Part shown: piece by piece, positions 14,359 to 21,991 of the stretch
Position numbering within the stretch: the first letter of the stretch is position 1
Layout: every line of letters starts with the position of its first letter
Source: CALMKX01 sp044869955
GTDB lineage: Bacteria > Acidobacteriota > Thermoanaerobaculia > Multivoradales > SZUA-115
Length of the DNA stretch: 27,222 bases
Assembly: GCA_044869955.1 (NCBI GenBank)
Contig: JBIOYC010000056.1
Span: 1-27,222 of the forward strand
Direction: 5' to 3'
The notes under the pieces: model-generated
The model's input: the letters and a program-made list of their open reading frames with translations, nothing else
Told to the model about the DNA's origin: nothing
Database searches by the model: none
Made by a program: the position numbers and the translations under genes

Positions 14359-14573
14359 GCTCCGGCGGAGCAGCCGGACGGCCTGCGGCCCCGCTGGCGG
14401 CGGCGAGCGAGCACCCGCTGAGCCTGGTCTGCCGTCACGCCGTGCGCGCGGGCGAAGGCCGCGACGGCTTGCCGTCCGAGCTCCTGGGCGAGACCCAGAC
14501 GCTCGAGCGGCGAAAGCGCCAGCTCGGCTCGGCGCTGATCCCTGCGCAGCGCGGTGGCGACATCGGAGTTCAT
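14355..14573 (-). CDS. Small putative antitoxin upstream of the broken nucleotidyltransferase
   Basis: This 72-residue protein (MNSDVATALRRDQRRAELALSPLERLGLAQELGRQAVAAFARAHGV...) is largely helical, with arginine-rich ends. Similar short proteins precede MNT-type nucleotidyltransferase genes, so it is likely their antitoxin or regulator; I do not know a formal family name. Its TGA overlaps the ATG of the nucleotidyltransferase remnant, confirming that they formed one operon. TATACT on the minus strand (14580-14585) lies only 6 nt before the ATG, suggesting leaderless translation. With the toxin destroyed it is an orphan. Confidence 0.6.
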   Translation of the reverse strand: MNSDVATALRRDQRRAELALSPLERLGLAQELGRQAVAAFARAHGVTADQAQRVLARRRQRGRRPSGCSAGA

Positions 14574-14579
14574 GCCGGA

Positions 14580-14585
14580 AGTATA
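14580..14585 (-). promoter_or_regulatory. -10 hexamer TATACT, 6 nt before a start codon
   Basis: TATACT has five of six consensus matches and sits at the distance expected if transcription starts at the ATG itself (14573). No recognisable -35 lies 16-18 bp upstream and no Shine-Dalgarno sequence is present. Confidence 0.5.
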
Positions 14586-14634
14586 GCTGCGCGGCCTCGT
14601 CGGTCGGGGCGGAGAGGGCAGGAGAAGAGGGGGG

Positions 14635-14975
14635 CTGGATCAAGCCGGTGGTTCAGTGAACGACTCTGAAGACCGCGAAGCTCGTCGCCTCTGCTCAGCC
14701 GATGGCGGGTAAACTGACGCCGAAGGGGCTCAGGGACCTTTCCATGCCTCGCCGGACAGCCGTGGCGCCATCTCGTCCAGAACGAAGCGACCGGCGGCGT
14801 CGAGGTTCCAGGGAACACCTGGAGCCAGCAGCGGTCGGAGGTCGGCCGCGAAGAGGCGATCCTGGAGCTTGGATGCCAGGTTTGCTTCGAGCTCCGCCCG
14901 GCTGATCCGATGCCCCTCTGTTTCGACGTACCTCTGGAAGCAGGCCACCACACGGTCGAGATCGACGACAGCGTT
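14635..14975. repeat. Direct repeat, copy B (with 13565-13910)
   Basis: This copy contains the 3' end of the intact AbiEii gene and its downstream flank; see the matching copy at 13565-13910. Confidence 0.65.
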
Positions 14976-15542
14976 CTTCGCGGCCCACCAGAGGTCGAAG
15001 AGATCCCGACCTTTCTTGCGCTGGTAGAGAGCCCGCAGCTTGGTGCCGAGGAGCTCGTCGAGAGCATAGGTCGAGATCGAGGCCTCACCCGAGAACCACC
15101 GAGAGCGCACTTCGAAGGGCCGACTCTCGAGGCCAAGGACGCTGAAGTGCTCCCGGGAGTTGATCTCGACCTTCAGACGCAACGGCAGGGGTTCGGCATC
15201 CTCGGACCTAAAGCGATACAGCAGGGTGGCGCTCCCCCCTGTGAGCTTCCGCCTCGGCTCACCCAGCCATCGATCGAGACGAGCGTGGAGGCGATCGAAA
15301 GTGGGCCCGATCGGTTCGGCCCGCGTCTGGACGAGATCGATGTCCTCCGAGTAGCGCGGTGCTGGAGTCAGGTGCAGCTTGAAGAGCGCCGTTCCACCGC
15401 GCAACACGAGCGACCGGGAGAGTCCGGGGTCGCTGAAGATCTCGACCAAGACGCGGCTCAACACGAGATCCTGCTCGACCTGGGCGCTCGGAACCCACGG
15501 GACGGACTGGCGCCACTCCGTTATGAAGTCGGCCGGGATCAC
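14730..15542 (-). CDS. abiEii: AbiEii-family nucleotidyltransferase toxin (AbiE system 2)
   Basis: A 270-residue protein starting at GTG 15542, which overlaps the antitoxin stop (GTGA at 15539-15542). Nucleotidyltransferase motifs are LRGGTALFK (47-55) and YSEDIDLVQ (64-72) with the metal-binding acidic residues. The second conserved block is TKLRALYQRKKGRDLFDLWW (Lys168, Arg179, Asp180, Asp183). This spacing and the EDIDL form place it in a JHP933-like branch, distinct from the AbiEii at 6344-7345. All motifs are intact. The frame stays open upstream of 15542, but that region belongs to the antitoxin gene in another frame. A deleted copy of this gene lies at 13655-13955. Confidence 0.87.
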   Translation of the reverse strand: MIPADFITEWRQSVPWVPSAQVEQDLVLSRVLVEIFSDPGLSRSLVLRGGTALFKLHLTPAPRYSEDIDLVQTRAEPIGPTFDRLHARLDRWLGEPRRKLTGGSATLLYRFRSEDAEPLPLRLKVEINSREHFSVLGLESRPFEVRSRWFSGEASISTYALDELLGTKLRALYQRKKGRDLFDLWWAAKNAVVDLDRVVACFQRYVETEGHRISRAELEANLASKLQDRLFAADLRPLLAPGVPWNLDAAGRFVLDEMAPRLSGEAWKGP

Positions 15543-16342
15543 AGGTCGGGCTCCACATCGGCGTTGATGCGGAGCTTCCAGCGCTCGTCTCGAGGCGCCT
15601 CCTGGCGGTCGTCTCCCGGGATCAGGGCGGTCGTCTCCGTAGCATGTCGAGCGACGAAGCCCGCCAGCGGCTCGGTTCGAGAGGATTCTCCGACGCGCTC
15701 GAGGAGATAGCCGAGCCGCTGCGCCCACGGAGTCGGCGACAGCGGACCGATCTTGGCGAGGCGCTCCGGATCGAGCTTCTCGGCCAGCTCCGCCAGGACG
15801 GTGGCCACGTTGTCCAGCCCGCCGCAGCGATCGTGGTAGCCGACCAGGTCGAACGCCGTCGCTTCGGGGGAGGAGATGGCGAGGAAGCCCCGTGGAGTGT
15901 TGACCTTCTCCGTCGGGATCTCCGCCGCGTTGTGCCGTGCCACGAACTCGACCTCCACGCGACCGCAGCGGATCGGCGGCCGGTTCTTCGGCACGATGAC
16001 CTGGAACCGCTGCGGCTGCTGGTGCGCCGCCGCGTGGTAGCGAGCCGCCGTCAGCAGCCCGGCGTAGTGAGGAACGGCGAGTCGTTCCATCAGCTGAGGG
16101 ATGAACTGCTCGGCGGGTAGGCATCCGAGCTGCTGGTACTCCGGGGGAACGAAGACGTGGAAACCGCGATGGGGACTGGCGACCAATCCCTTCGTCTTGA
16201 GCCGCCGGAGGCCAGCCCGCGCTGCGTTGACCGAGCCGCCGAGCTCACTCGCCACGTCCTCAGTCGAGAAGTGGTACCGGCCTCGCGAGGCCCATTCGCG
16301 GAGAAGACGGGAAGCCGTGCGAGGAGCAGTGCCGGAAATCAC
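15539..16342 (-). CDS. abiEi: AbiEi-family antitoxin / transcriptional regulator (AbiE system 2)
   Basis: With GTG 16342 as start the protein has 267 residues and begins shortly before ASRLLREWASRGRYHFSTEDVASELG, the conserved N-terminal winged helix. The longer frame from GTG 16417 would include a palindrome and promoter-like sequence and is less likely. Later blocks are 'ARAGLRRLKTKGLVASPHRGFHVFVPPEYQQLGCLP', 'HYAGLLTAARYHAAAHQQPQRFQVIV', 'TPRGFLAISSPEATAFDLV' and 'VATVLAELAEKLDPERL', typical of AbiEi_1-type antitoxins. It should repress its own operon and counteract the nucleotidyltransferase encoded by the overlapping next gene. It sits about 120 bp from tRNA-Glu, at the proximal end of the island. 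Confidence 0.85.
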   Translation of the reverse strand: MISGTAPRTASRLLREWASRGRYHFSTEDVASELGGSVNAARAGLRRLKTKGLVASPHRGFHVFVPPEYQQLGCLPAEQFIPQLMERLAVPHYAGLLTAARYHAAAHQQPQRFQVIVPKNRPPIRCGRVEVEFVARHNAAEIPTEKVNTPRGFLAISSPEATAFDLVGYHDRCGGLDNVATVLAELAEKLDPERLAKIGPLSPTPWAQRLGYLLERVGESSRTEPLAGFVARHATETTALIPGDDRQEAPRDERWKLRINADVEPDL

Positions 16343-16378
16343 TCGACGAAAGTAACGAAAAACGGCGCCGTTGTCGAG
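16342..16378 (-). promoter_or_regulatory. AbiE-2 promoter region: TCGACA-17-TACTTT with nested palindromes
   Basis: On the minus strand TCGACA (16372-16377) and TACTTT (16349-16354) are 17 bp apart, and TACTTT is 6 nt before GTG 16342, so the message may be leaderless. A perfect 12-bp palindrome AACGGCGCCGTT occupies 16361-16372 in the spacer. It is enclosed by CTCGAC (16342-16347) and GTCGAG (16373-16378), a second inverted repeat. These are plausible AbiEi binding sites. Confidence 0.5.
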
Positions 16379-16460
16379 CGATTCCTGGAACGACCCGAGC
16401 ACGGGCCGGATGTCCACCTCGAGATGCGGGTACGTCTACAAACCGGAGGGGGGATTGGGC

Positions 16461-16536
16461 TGGTAGCGCATACGGGATTCGAACCCGTGTTACCGCCGTG
16501 AGAGGGCGACGTCCTGGACCCCTAGACGAATGCGCC
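16461..16536 (-). tRNA. tRNA-Glu (anticodon CTC)
   Basis: A 76-nt cloverleaf with encoded CCA. The acceptor GGCGCAT pairs with ATGCGCT (first pair G-U). The D arm lies in GTCTAGGGGTCCAGGAC. The anticodon stem TCGCC/GGCGG carries loop CTCTCAC, anticodon CTC. The T arm is ACGGG-TTCGAAT-CCCGT, and the discriminator is A. Its 3' end points toward the accessory region, and that 3' end is repeated at 7419-7449. Confidence 0.95.
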
Positions 16537-16608
16537 AGATGCGGGCCGAAGCCCGCGGGCGGCATAGGTTAGCAGAACTGGCGGAGCGGGATCAACCCGG
16601 CTTGGACC

Positions 16609-17001
16609 TCAGCCCTCGCGGAAGAGGATCTTGACCCCGTCCGGGTCGTGGGTGTCGAAGAGCAGCGCGCCGTCCGCTCCGCGGCGCAGGCCGCCGGGGA
16701 TGTTCCTCTCGCGGAACTGGATCTCCTCGAATGCCTTCTGGGCCGAGGGCACCACGAAGCTGAGCACGGTCTTCAGCTGGGGGCCGTGGTACTCGTAGAT
16801 CTCGTCGCGCAGGTCGCCCAGCTCCCGACCCGGCCGGCCGAGCACCTCGATCACCGCCGGGCCCGCCTGGAAGGTCGCTCCCCGCTCCTCCTCGCTCTCC
16901 CAGGACGACAACCGGGGCAGGGCGAGGGCCTCGCCGTAGAAGCGCGTGCTGGCGTCGAAGTTCTTCGCCCGTAGCACGAACCGGGCTTGCTGAATCTCCA
17001 T
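16609..17001 (-). CDS. VOC/glyoxalase-family protein
   Basis: A 130-residue protein from ATG 17001, with GGAGGAG about 6 bp upstream. It begins MEIQQARFVLRAKNFDASTRFYGEALAL, the usual first beta-alpha-beta unit of the vicinal oxygen chelate fold, and ends LLFDTHDPDGVKILFREG, the usual last strand pair. Substrate cannot be told; relatives include bleomycin-resistance-like and glyoxalase-like proteins. The second metal ligand position looks like His/Asp-rich 'DTHDPDG'. It is divergent from the amidase operon, with about 60 bp between start codons. Confidence 0.8.
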   Translation of the reverse strand: MEIQQARFVLRAKNFDASTRFYGEALALPRLSSWESEEERGATFQAGPAVIEVLGRPGRELGDLRDEIYEYHGPQLKTVLSFVVPSAQKAFEEIQFRERNIPGGLRRGADGALLFDTHDPDGVKILFREG

Positions 17002-17050
17002 GCTGGTCTCCTCCGGGGCCGAGAGCATATCGAGAAGCCGGGCCGGGTGG

Positions 17051-17056
17051 TATCCT
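17051..17056 (+). promoter_or_regulatory. -10 hexamer TATCCT of the amidase operon (extended -10)
   Basis: TGGTATCCT, a TGn-extended -10, ends 8 nt before GTG 17065. No Shine-Dalgarno sequence intervenes, so the amidase message may be leaderless. The same hexamer stands 7 nt before the rph start at 19955. Confidence 0.5.
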
Positions 17057-17064
17057 CGCCCGGC

Positions 17065-18588
17065 GTGAAAAAGGCGGCCGCTCTCTGCCTCTCCCTCCTC
17101 GGTGTCGCGCTTTCCTATCCACTCGCGGCCGTCGAGAAAGCGCCTCCTCCCCTACCGATCCTGCAAAGCGGCACGGCGCTCGTGACGGTGGACGGGCGGG
17201 ATGGGGAGATCCTCTACGCCGTCACCCACCAGGGCCCCCTCTTCTCGCTGACGCCGCTCACCGTGCTGCTCGGCGGTGCCGTCGCCTCGGACCCGGCCGG
17301 GCGCGCGTTCTCCCTGACGGTGGGGGAGACCGAGCTGGTCTTCGGCCCGGACAGCGAGTCCGTGGTGATCACCGGCGCAGCCCCGGAGGAGGCGGTGCTC
17401 GCCCTCTCCCAGCGCCCCCAGGCGGGCACCTCCGGGCTGCTGGTTCCCCTCGACCTGCTCGAGATTTCCTACGGCCGCGTCTTCGGCCTGGCCTTCCGCT
17501 GGGACGGCGAAACGCGCCGCCTCGCCGTCAACCGGCCGCCGGCCGACGAGGTGGTGGTCCTGACCGAGGTGGTGCACCTCTCGGGCGCTACCACCGTGGT
17601 GCTGACCTTCCGGGAGAAGCCGGTGCGTTACCGCGTGGTGGCCGGGGAGGGCTGGATAGACGTGCAGGTGCCGGGCGGCGTGTTCCGGGTCACGGGGGCG
17701 GGCGTCGCCTCGAGCGACCCGCTGGCCCGCGGTCTCGAGCCGGAACCGGGGCGCCTGCGCCTGCGGCTGGCACCGGAGGTCCGGGCCAGCCACTACACCC
17801 TCGACGAGCCCTTTCGCATCGTCTTCGACCTCGCCGCCACCGGCGAGACCGCGGGCAGCCTCGGCGCCCCGCGGGGAGCCGGGGGCCTGACCACGATCGT
17901 GATCGACCCCGGCCACGGCGGCACCGAGACCGGCGCCATCGGCAAGGGAGGAGCGGTCGAGAAGGAGCTGGCGCTCGCCCTCGCCCTGGCGCTCGAACGC
18001 CGGCTGGAGGCCGAGCTGCCGGGTGTGCGAGCGGTGATGACGCGCACGGGCGACCAGCTGGTACCCCTCCCCGAGCGGTCGGCGATCGCCAACCAGAACA
18101 AGGCCGACCTGTTCATCTCGATCCACCTCAACTCCTCCGCGGGCGGCCGGCCCACTGGTGCCGAGACCTACTTCCTCTCCCTCCAGGCGAGCGATCAGCT
18201 GGCCGCGGCCGCCGCCGAGCGAGAGAACCCCGCCGGCGGCAGCGACGGCGCCGACAGCGAGGAGTCGGCCCTGGCCCTGATCCTCTGGGAGCTCGCCCAG
18301 GCCGAGCACCTCGCGGAGAGCCAGCGCTTCGCCGCCCTCGTCCAGGCCGAGCTGAACCAGACCCTGGGCTTGAAGGACCGCGGCGTCAAGCAGGCCCCCT
18401 TCTCCGTGCTGATGGGGGCGGCGATGCCGGCCGTGCTACTGGAGCTCGGGTTCCTGTCGAATCCCGAGGAAGAAGCCAAGCTCAAGGAGGAGCCCTACCG
18501 GGAGCAGCTGGTGGCGGCGGTGGTGAGGGCCGTGGCCCGCTACCAGGCCACCCGCGAGCTGGCGCCCGCCGTCGAGGCCCGGCCGTGA
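17065..18588 (+). CDS. N-acetylmuramoyl-L-alanine amidase (AMIN + Amidase_3)
   Basis: A 507-residue exported enzyme. GTG 17065 is followed at once by a signal peptide (VKKAAALCLSLLGVALSYPLAA). Residues about 170-260 form an AMIN-like beta domain (murein-binding). The catalytic Amidase_3 domain starts near 275: the zinc site is formed by His284 (IDPGHGG), Glu299 (GAVEKEL) and His354 (SIHLNSS), and the catalytic Glu460 is in LLELGFLSN. It hydrolyses the bond between MurNAc and the stem peptide, typically for daughter-cell separation. An Ala/Glu-rich insertion of about 50 residues follows His354. Its stop overlaps the GerMN gene start (GTGA), so the genes are coupled. Confidence 0.93.
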   Translation: MKKAAALCLSLLGVALSYPLAAVEKAPPPLPILQSGTALVTVDGRDGEILYAVTHQGPLFSLTPLTVLLGGAVASDPAGRAFSLTVGETELVFGPDSESVVITGAAPEEAVLALSQRPQAGTSGLLVPLDLLEISYGRVFGLAFRWDGETRRLAVNRPPADEVVVLTEVVHLSGATTVVLTFREKPVRYRVVAGEGWIDVQVPGGVFRVTGAGVASSDPLARGLEPEPGRLRLRLAPEVRASHYTLDEPFRIVFDLAATGETAGSLGAPRGAGGLTTIVIDPGHGGTETGAIGKGGAVEKELALALALALERRLEAELPGVRAVMTRTGDQLVPLPERSAIANQNKADLFISIHLNSSAGGRPTGAETYFLSLQASDQLAAAAAERENPAGGSDGADSEESALALILWELAQAEHLAESQRFAALVQAELNQTLGLKDRGVKQAPFSVLMGAAMPAVLLELGFLSNPEEEAKLKEEPYREQLVAAVVRAVARYQATRELAPAVEARP

Positions 18589-19138
18589 GGCGAGGCCTCG
18601 GGGCGGCGTGCGCCCTCGGGCTACTGCTCGTTCTCGCCAGTAGCCTCGCCTGTGGCCGCAGGGAGCGCGAACGCCCGGTGCCGGTGGCCGCGGCGGCCGA
18701 GACGCCCCGGGTGCGACTGCCGGTCCATCTCTACTTCCCGGGGGAGCGCGGCTTCCTCGCCCGCGAGCGCCGCGAGATCGAGACCACGGCCCTGCCGGAG
18801 GACCAGATCGCAGCCGTGGTCGGCGCCTTGCTCGCGGGGCCCGACGAGGAGGGGTTGGCGCGGGTCTTCGAGCAGCCAGTGCAGGTGGGTCCCTGCTACC
18901 TCGCCGCGGACGGCGTGGCCTACGTCGATCTGCGCTCGGCGGACGGCGCCCCGCTGCCGGGTCTGGGCTCGACCCAGGAGATCCAGACGGTCTACAGCCT
19001 GGTCAACTCGGTCGCCCTCAACGTCGCCGACGTCCGGCGGGTGGTGCTGCTGTGGAACGGCACCCAGCCGGCGAGCTTCGGCGGCCACCTCGACACCAGC
19101 GTGCCGCTGGCGCCCCTGCGCGGCCTGGCACCTCGCGG

Positions 19139-19142
<4 letters not shown>
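18585..19142 (+). CDS. GerMN-domain lipoprotein
   Basis: A 185-residue protein from GTG 18585, overlapping the amidase stop. Residues 1-23 form a lipoprotein signal with lipobox SLAC (Cys23). The rest is a single GerMN/sporulation-type domain: VHLYFPGERGFLARERREI, then LPEDQIAAVVGALLAGP, AYVDLRS and a 'TQEIQTVYSLVNSVALNVADVRRVVLLWNG' C-terminal block. GerMN domains are found in cell-envelope and germination proteins and are thought to bind peptidoglycan-related ligands. In non-sporulating phyla it usually lies between a cell-wall amidase and murI, as here. It overlaps murI by 4 nt. Confidence 0.85.
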
Positions 19143-19927
<785 letters not shown>

Positions 19928-19941
19928 GGGGAGGGCCGCGG

Positions 19942-19947
19942 TATCCT
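19942..19947 (+). promoter_or_regulatory. -10-like hexamer TATCCT before rph
   Basis: TATCCT lies 7 nt before ATG 19955 with only cytosines between, so there is no ribosome-binding site. Besides read-through from murI, rph may have its own leaderless transcript. Confidence 0.45.
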
Positions 19948-19954
19948 CCCCCCC

Positions 19955-20770
19955 ATGACCACTCACCACCGCCCGGGAGGCCGGGCTTCTGAGGAGTTGC
20001 GGCCGGTTTCGATCGAGCTGGGCGCGATGAAGTATGCCGAGGGCTCGGCCCTGCTGGCGATGGGCGACACCCGGGTGCTGGTGTCGGCCTCGATCGAGAA
20101 CGTGGTGCCTCCCTTCCTGCGCGACAAGGGCCAGGGCTGGCTCACCGCGGAGTACTCCATGCTGCCCCGGGCCACCCTCACCCGCAGCGCCCGGGAGGTG
20201 AACCGCGGACGGCCGAGCGGCCGCACCTCGGAGATCCAACGGCTGATCGGCCGGAGCCTGCGGGCGGCCGTGGACCTCGGCGCCTTGGGCGAGCGCACCC
20301 TCACCCTCGACTGCGACGTGCTCCAGGCCGACGGCGGCACGCGCACGGCCGCGATCACCGCGGCCTGGGTGGCCACCGTCCAGGCCTGCGCCCGCCTGTT
20401 GCTGACCGGCGAGATCAAGCAGTGGCCGATCGTCGAGCAGGTGGCGGCGGTGTCGGTGGGGCGGGTGAAGGGACGGGCCGTCCTCGATCTCGAATACGTC
20501 GAGGATCAGCAGGCCCAAGTGGACATGAACGTGGTGGCCACGGCCCGCGGCAGCCTGATCGAGGTCCAGGGAACGGGCGAGGGGGCGACTTTCGAGCGCG
20601 CGGAGCTGGACGCCTTCCTCGACCTCGCGGCCAAGGGTATCGAGGAGCTCTGCGGCCACCAGGGCCGGGCGCTCGCGGGGGTGATGGAGGAGGTGGAGGC
20701 GGTGCGCAGCCGCGGCCCTCGCAAGCACGCGACCCCGAAGGACGAGCGGGAGGTTTGGGGGCGGCCCTAA
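19955..20770 (+). CDS. rph: Ribonuclease PH
   Basis: A 271-residue phosphorolytic 3'-5' exoribonuclease that trims tRNA 3' ends. Conserved segments are RPVSIELGAMKYAEGSALLAMGDTRVLVSASIE, the arginine-rich GRTSEIQRLIGRSLRAAVDL, CDVLQADGGTRTAAITAAWVA (phosphate site) and DLEYVEDQQAQVDMNVV. The core ends near ELCGHQGRALAG; a tail of about 25 mostly charged residues follows, making it longer than the usual 240. It follows murI by 27 bp. Confidence 0.96.
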   Translation: MTTHHRPGGRASEELRPVSIELGAMKYAEGSALLAMGDTRVLVSASIENVVPPFLRDKGQGWLTAEYSMLPRATLTRSAREVNRGRPSGRTSEIQRLIGRSLRAAVDLGALGERTLTLDCDVLQADGGTRTAAITAAWVATVQACARLLLTGEIKQWPIVEQVAAVSVGRVKGRAVLDLEYVEDQQAQVDMNVVATARGSLIEVQGTGEGATFERAELDAFLDLAAKGIEELCGHQGRALAGVMEEVEAVRSRGPRKHATPKDEREVWGRP

Positions 20771-20782
20771 GCCAGCACGAGG

Positions 20783-20812
20783 ATGGATGGTCGCTTTCGC
20801 GGGAATGACGAC
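20783..20812. repeat. Short palindromic repeat of the CGCTTTCGCGGGAATGACG type
   Basis: The sequence CGCTTTCGCGGGAATGACG in the gap after rph matches the core of a dispersed repeat common in many bacteria, whose usual full form is a hairpin of GGAATCC-like arms around CGCTTTCGCG. The left arm here (GGATGGATGG) is degenerate. It lies between two convergent genes, the usual location for such elements. Confidence 0.5.
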
Positions 20813-20822
20813 GGAGGGGTAG

Positions 20823-20842
20823 GGGCGCACGGCCGTGCGCCC
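20823..20842. terminator. 20-bp perfect palindrome between convergent genes, possible bidirectional terminator
   Basis: GGGCGCACGG followed by its exact reverse complement lies between the rph stop (20770) and the DUF1573 gene stop (20861). It can form a strong hairpin in either transcript. Neither side has a U-tract, so Rho-independent termination is not assured. Confidence 0.45.
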
Positions 20843-20860
20843 TCCCCTCCGGACCCCCTC

Positions 20861-21895
20861 CTACAGCACCTTCCCCTTCACCGGCACCACCACCAGCGGC
20901 TGCTCTCTGCTGTCGGTGCTGATGCGCACCTCGGCCTTGAACTCGCCTTTGGGCATGCCGTCCGGCAGGGCGAAGGTCACGTTGTACTTCTTGCCCTCTT
21001 CGATCGTCTCGAGCTTGACCTCGGCACCCTCGAGGGTCGAGGTCGCGCCCGTGACCTTGAGCGGCTTCTCGGCGAAGTTCTGGACGAAGAAGTTGCCCAC
21101 CGCGCCGTCCGAGTAGGTGAGGTCACCGAAGTCGCCCACCGGCGGGGTCACCGCCATGCGGGGCCGGATGAATCCGGACACCGGCAGCAGCGAGACCTTC
21201 TGCTTGGGGTGGTTGGAGTAGACCTTGATGTTGCTGTTGATGTTGCCCACCGGAGCGGCGTCGTAATCGAGGGTCAGGGTCAGCACCCACTGCTTGCCCT
21301 TGGCAGCCTTCCAGCTTTCCTCGAGGGTCGCCGGCCGGTAGTCGACGCGCAGGAAGGGGAAGGGGGACTCCACCCTCTCGATCACGAGGTCGTCGAAGTT
21401 CACCGAGTAGAAGATCTGGGTGACCACTCCGGGCGGGTGGCCCTGGCCCTTGACGAAGCGGGAGAAGCCGGGGTTGAACACCGTCAGCTGCACGACCTTG
21501 ACCAGCAGGGAGAGCTGGACGTGGGGGCGGTCGGGGTCGTTGCTGATCACCGAGATGGGCTTGGATTCGGAGCCGGCGATGCTCGACGTGTCGAGATCGA
21601 CGTGGATCTTGCCGCTGCCGCCGGGCGGGATGGTGCGATCGAACTTGGCGACGGTGCAGCCGCAGGTCGGCTTCACCTCTTTGATCTCGAGCGTTGCGTC
21701 ACCCTCGTTGCGGATGATGAAATCGTGCGTCGCCGTGGTGCCGCGGGCCACTTCGCCGAGGTCGGCGACCAGCTCGGGAACGACCATCTTGGGGCGGGGG
21801 GCTTGGGAGGAGGGGGCCGGCGTTTCGGCGGCTCCGACGGACAGCGCCAGCAGCACGGCGAGCGCGCCCCAGAGCGCGCGGGGGCTTCGAACCAT
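20861..21895 (-). CDS. Exported DUF1573-domain protein
   Basis: A 344-residue protein from ATG 21895 with AGAGGA 8 bp upstream; GTG 21901 is a less likely start. Residues 1-23 are a signal peptide ending in GAAE. Residues about 38-120 are a DUF1573 Ig-like domain with the family signature DLGEVARGTTATHDFIIRNEGDATLEI and the TCGCT cysteine motif. Two further beta-sandwich-like segments follow (for example 'VSLLPVSGFIRPRMAVTPPVGDFGDL'). DUF1573 proteins are periplasmic or surface proteins of unknown role. The gene is divergent from mpl and shares a 96-bp intergenic region containing a palindrome. Confidence 0.8.
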   Translation of the reverse strand: MVRSPRALWGALAVLLALSVGAAETPAPSSQAPRPKMVVPELVADLGEVARGTTATHDFIIRNEGDATLEIKEVKPTCGCTVAKFDRTIPPGGSGKIHVDLDTSSIAGSESKPISVISNDPDRPHVQLSLLVKVVQLTVFNPGFSRFVKGQGHPPGVVTQIFYSVNFDDLVIERVESPFPFLRVDYRPATLEESWKAAKGKQWVLTLTLDYDAAPVGNINSNIKVYSNHPKQKVSLLPVSGFIRPRMAVTPPVGDFGDLTYSDGAVGNFFVQNFAEKPLKVTGATSTLEGAEVKLETIEEGKKYNVTFALPDGMPKGEFKAEVRISTDSREQPLVVVPVKGKVL

Positions 21896-21954
21896 GATCA
21901 CATCCTCTTCGCTCGGTAGGAGTGGGACGGCGCGCGGCGACGGTGCTGCCGGCC

Positions 21955-21971
21955 CGGTGTCGACGACACCG
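21955..21971. promoter_or_regulatory. Palindrome CGGTGTCG-A-CGACACCG in the DUF1573/mpl divergent region
   Basis: An exact 8-bp inverted repeat around one central base sits between the two divergent start codons (21895 and 21992), about 20 bp upstream of mpl. Its size and position suit an operator for a dimeric regulator; none is identifiable in the window. Confidence 0.45.
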
Positions 21972-21991
21972 CCTCGAAACAGGGGTAAAGA

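Noticed and set aside
7419..16461. An integrase gene for the island
   Set aside because: I examined the recognisable products between the repeats and found no tyrosine or serine recombinase.
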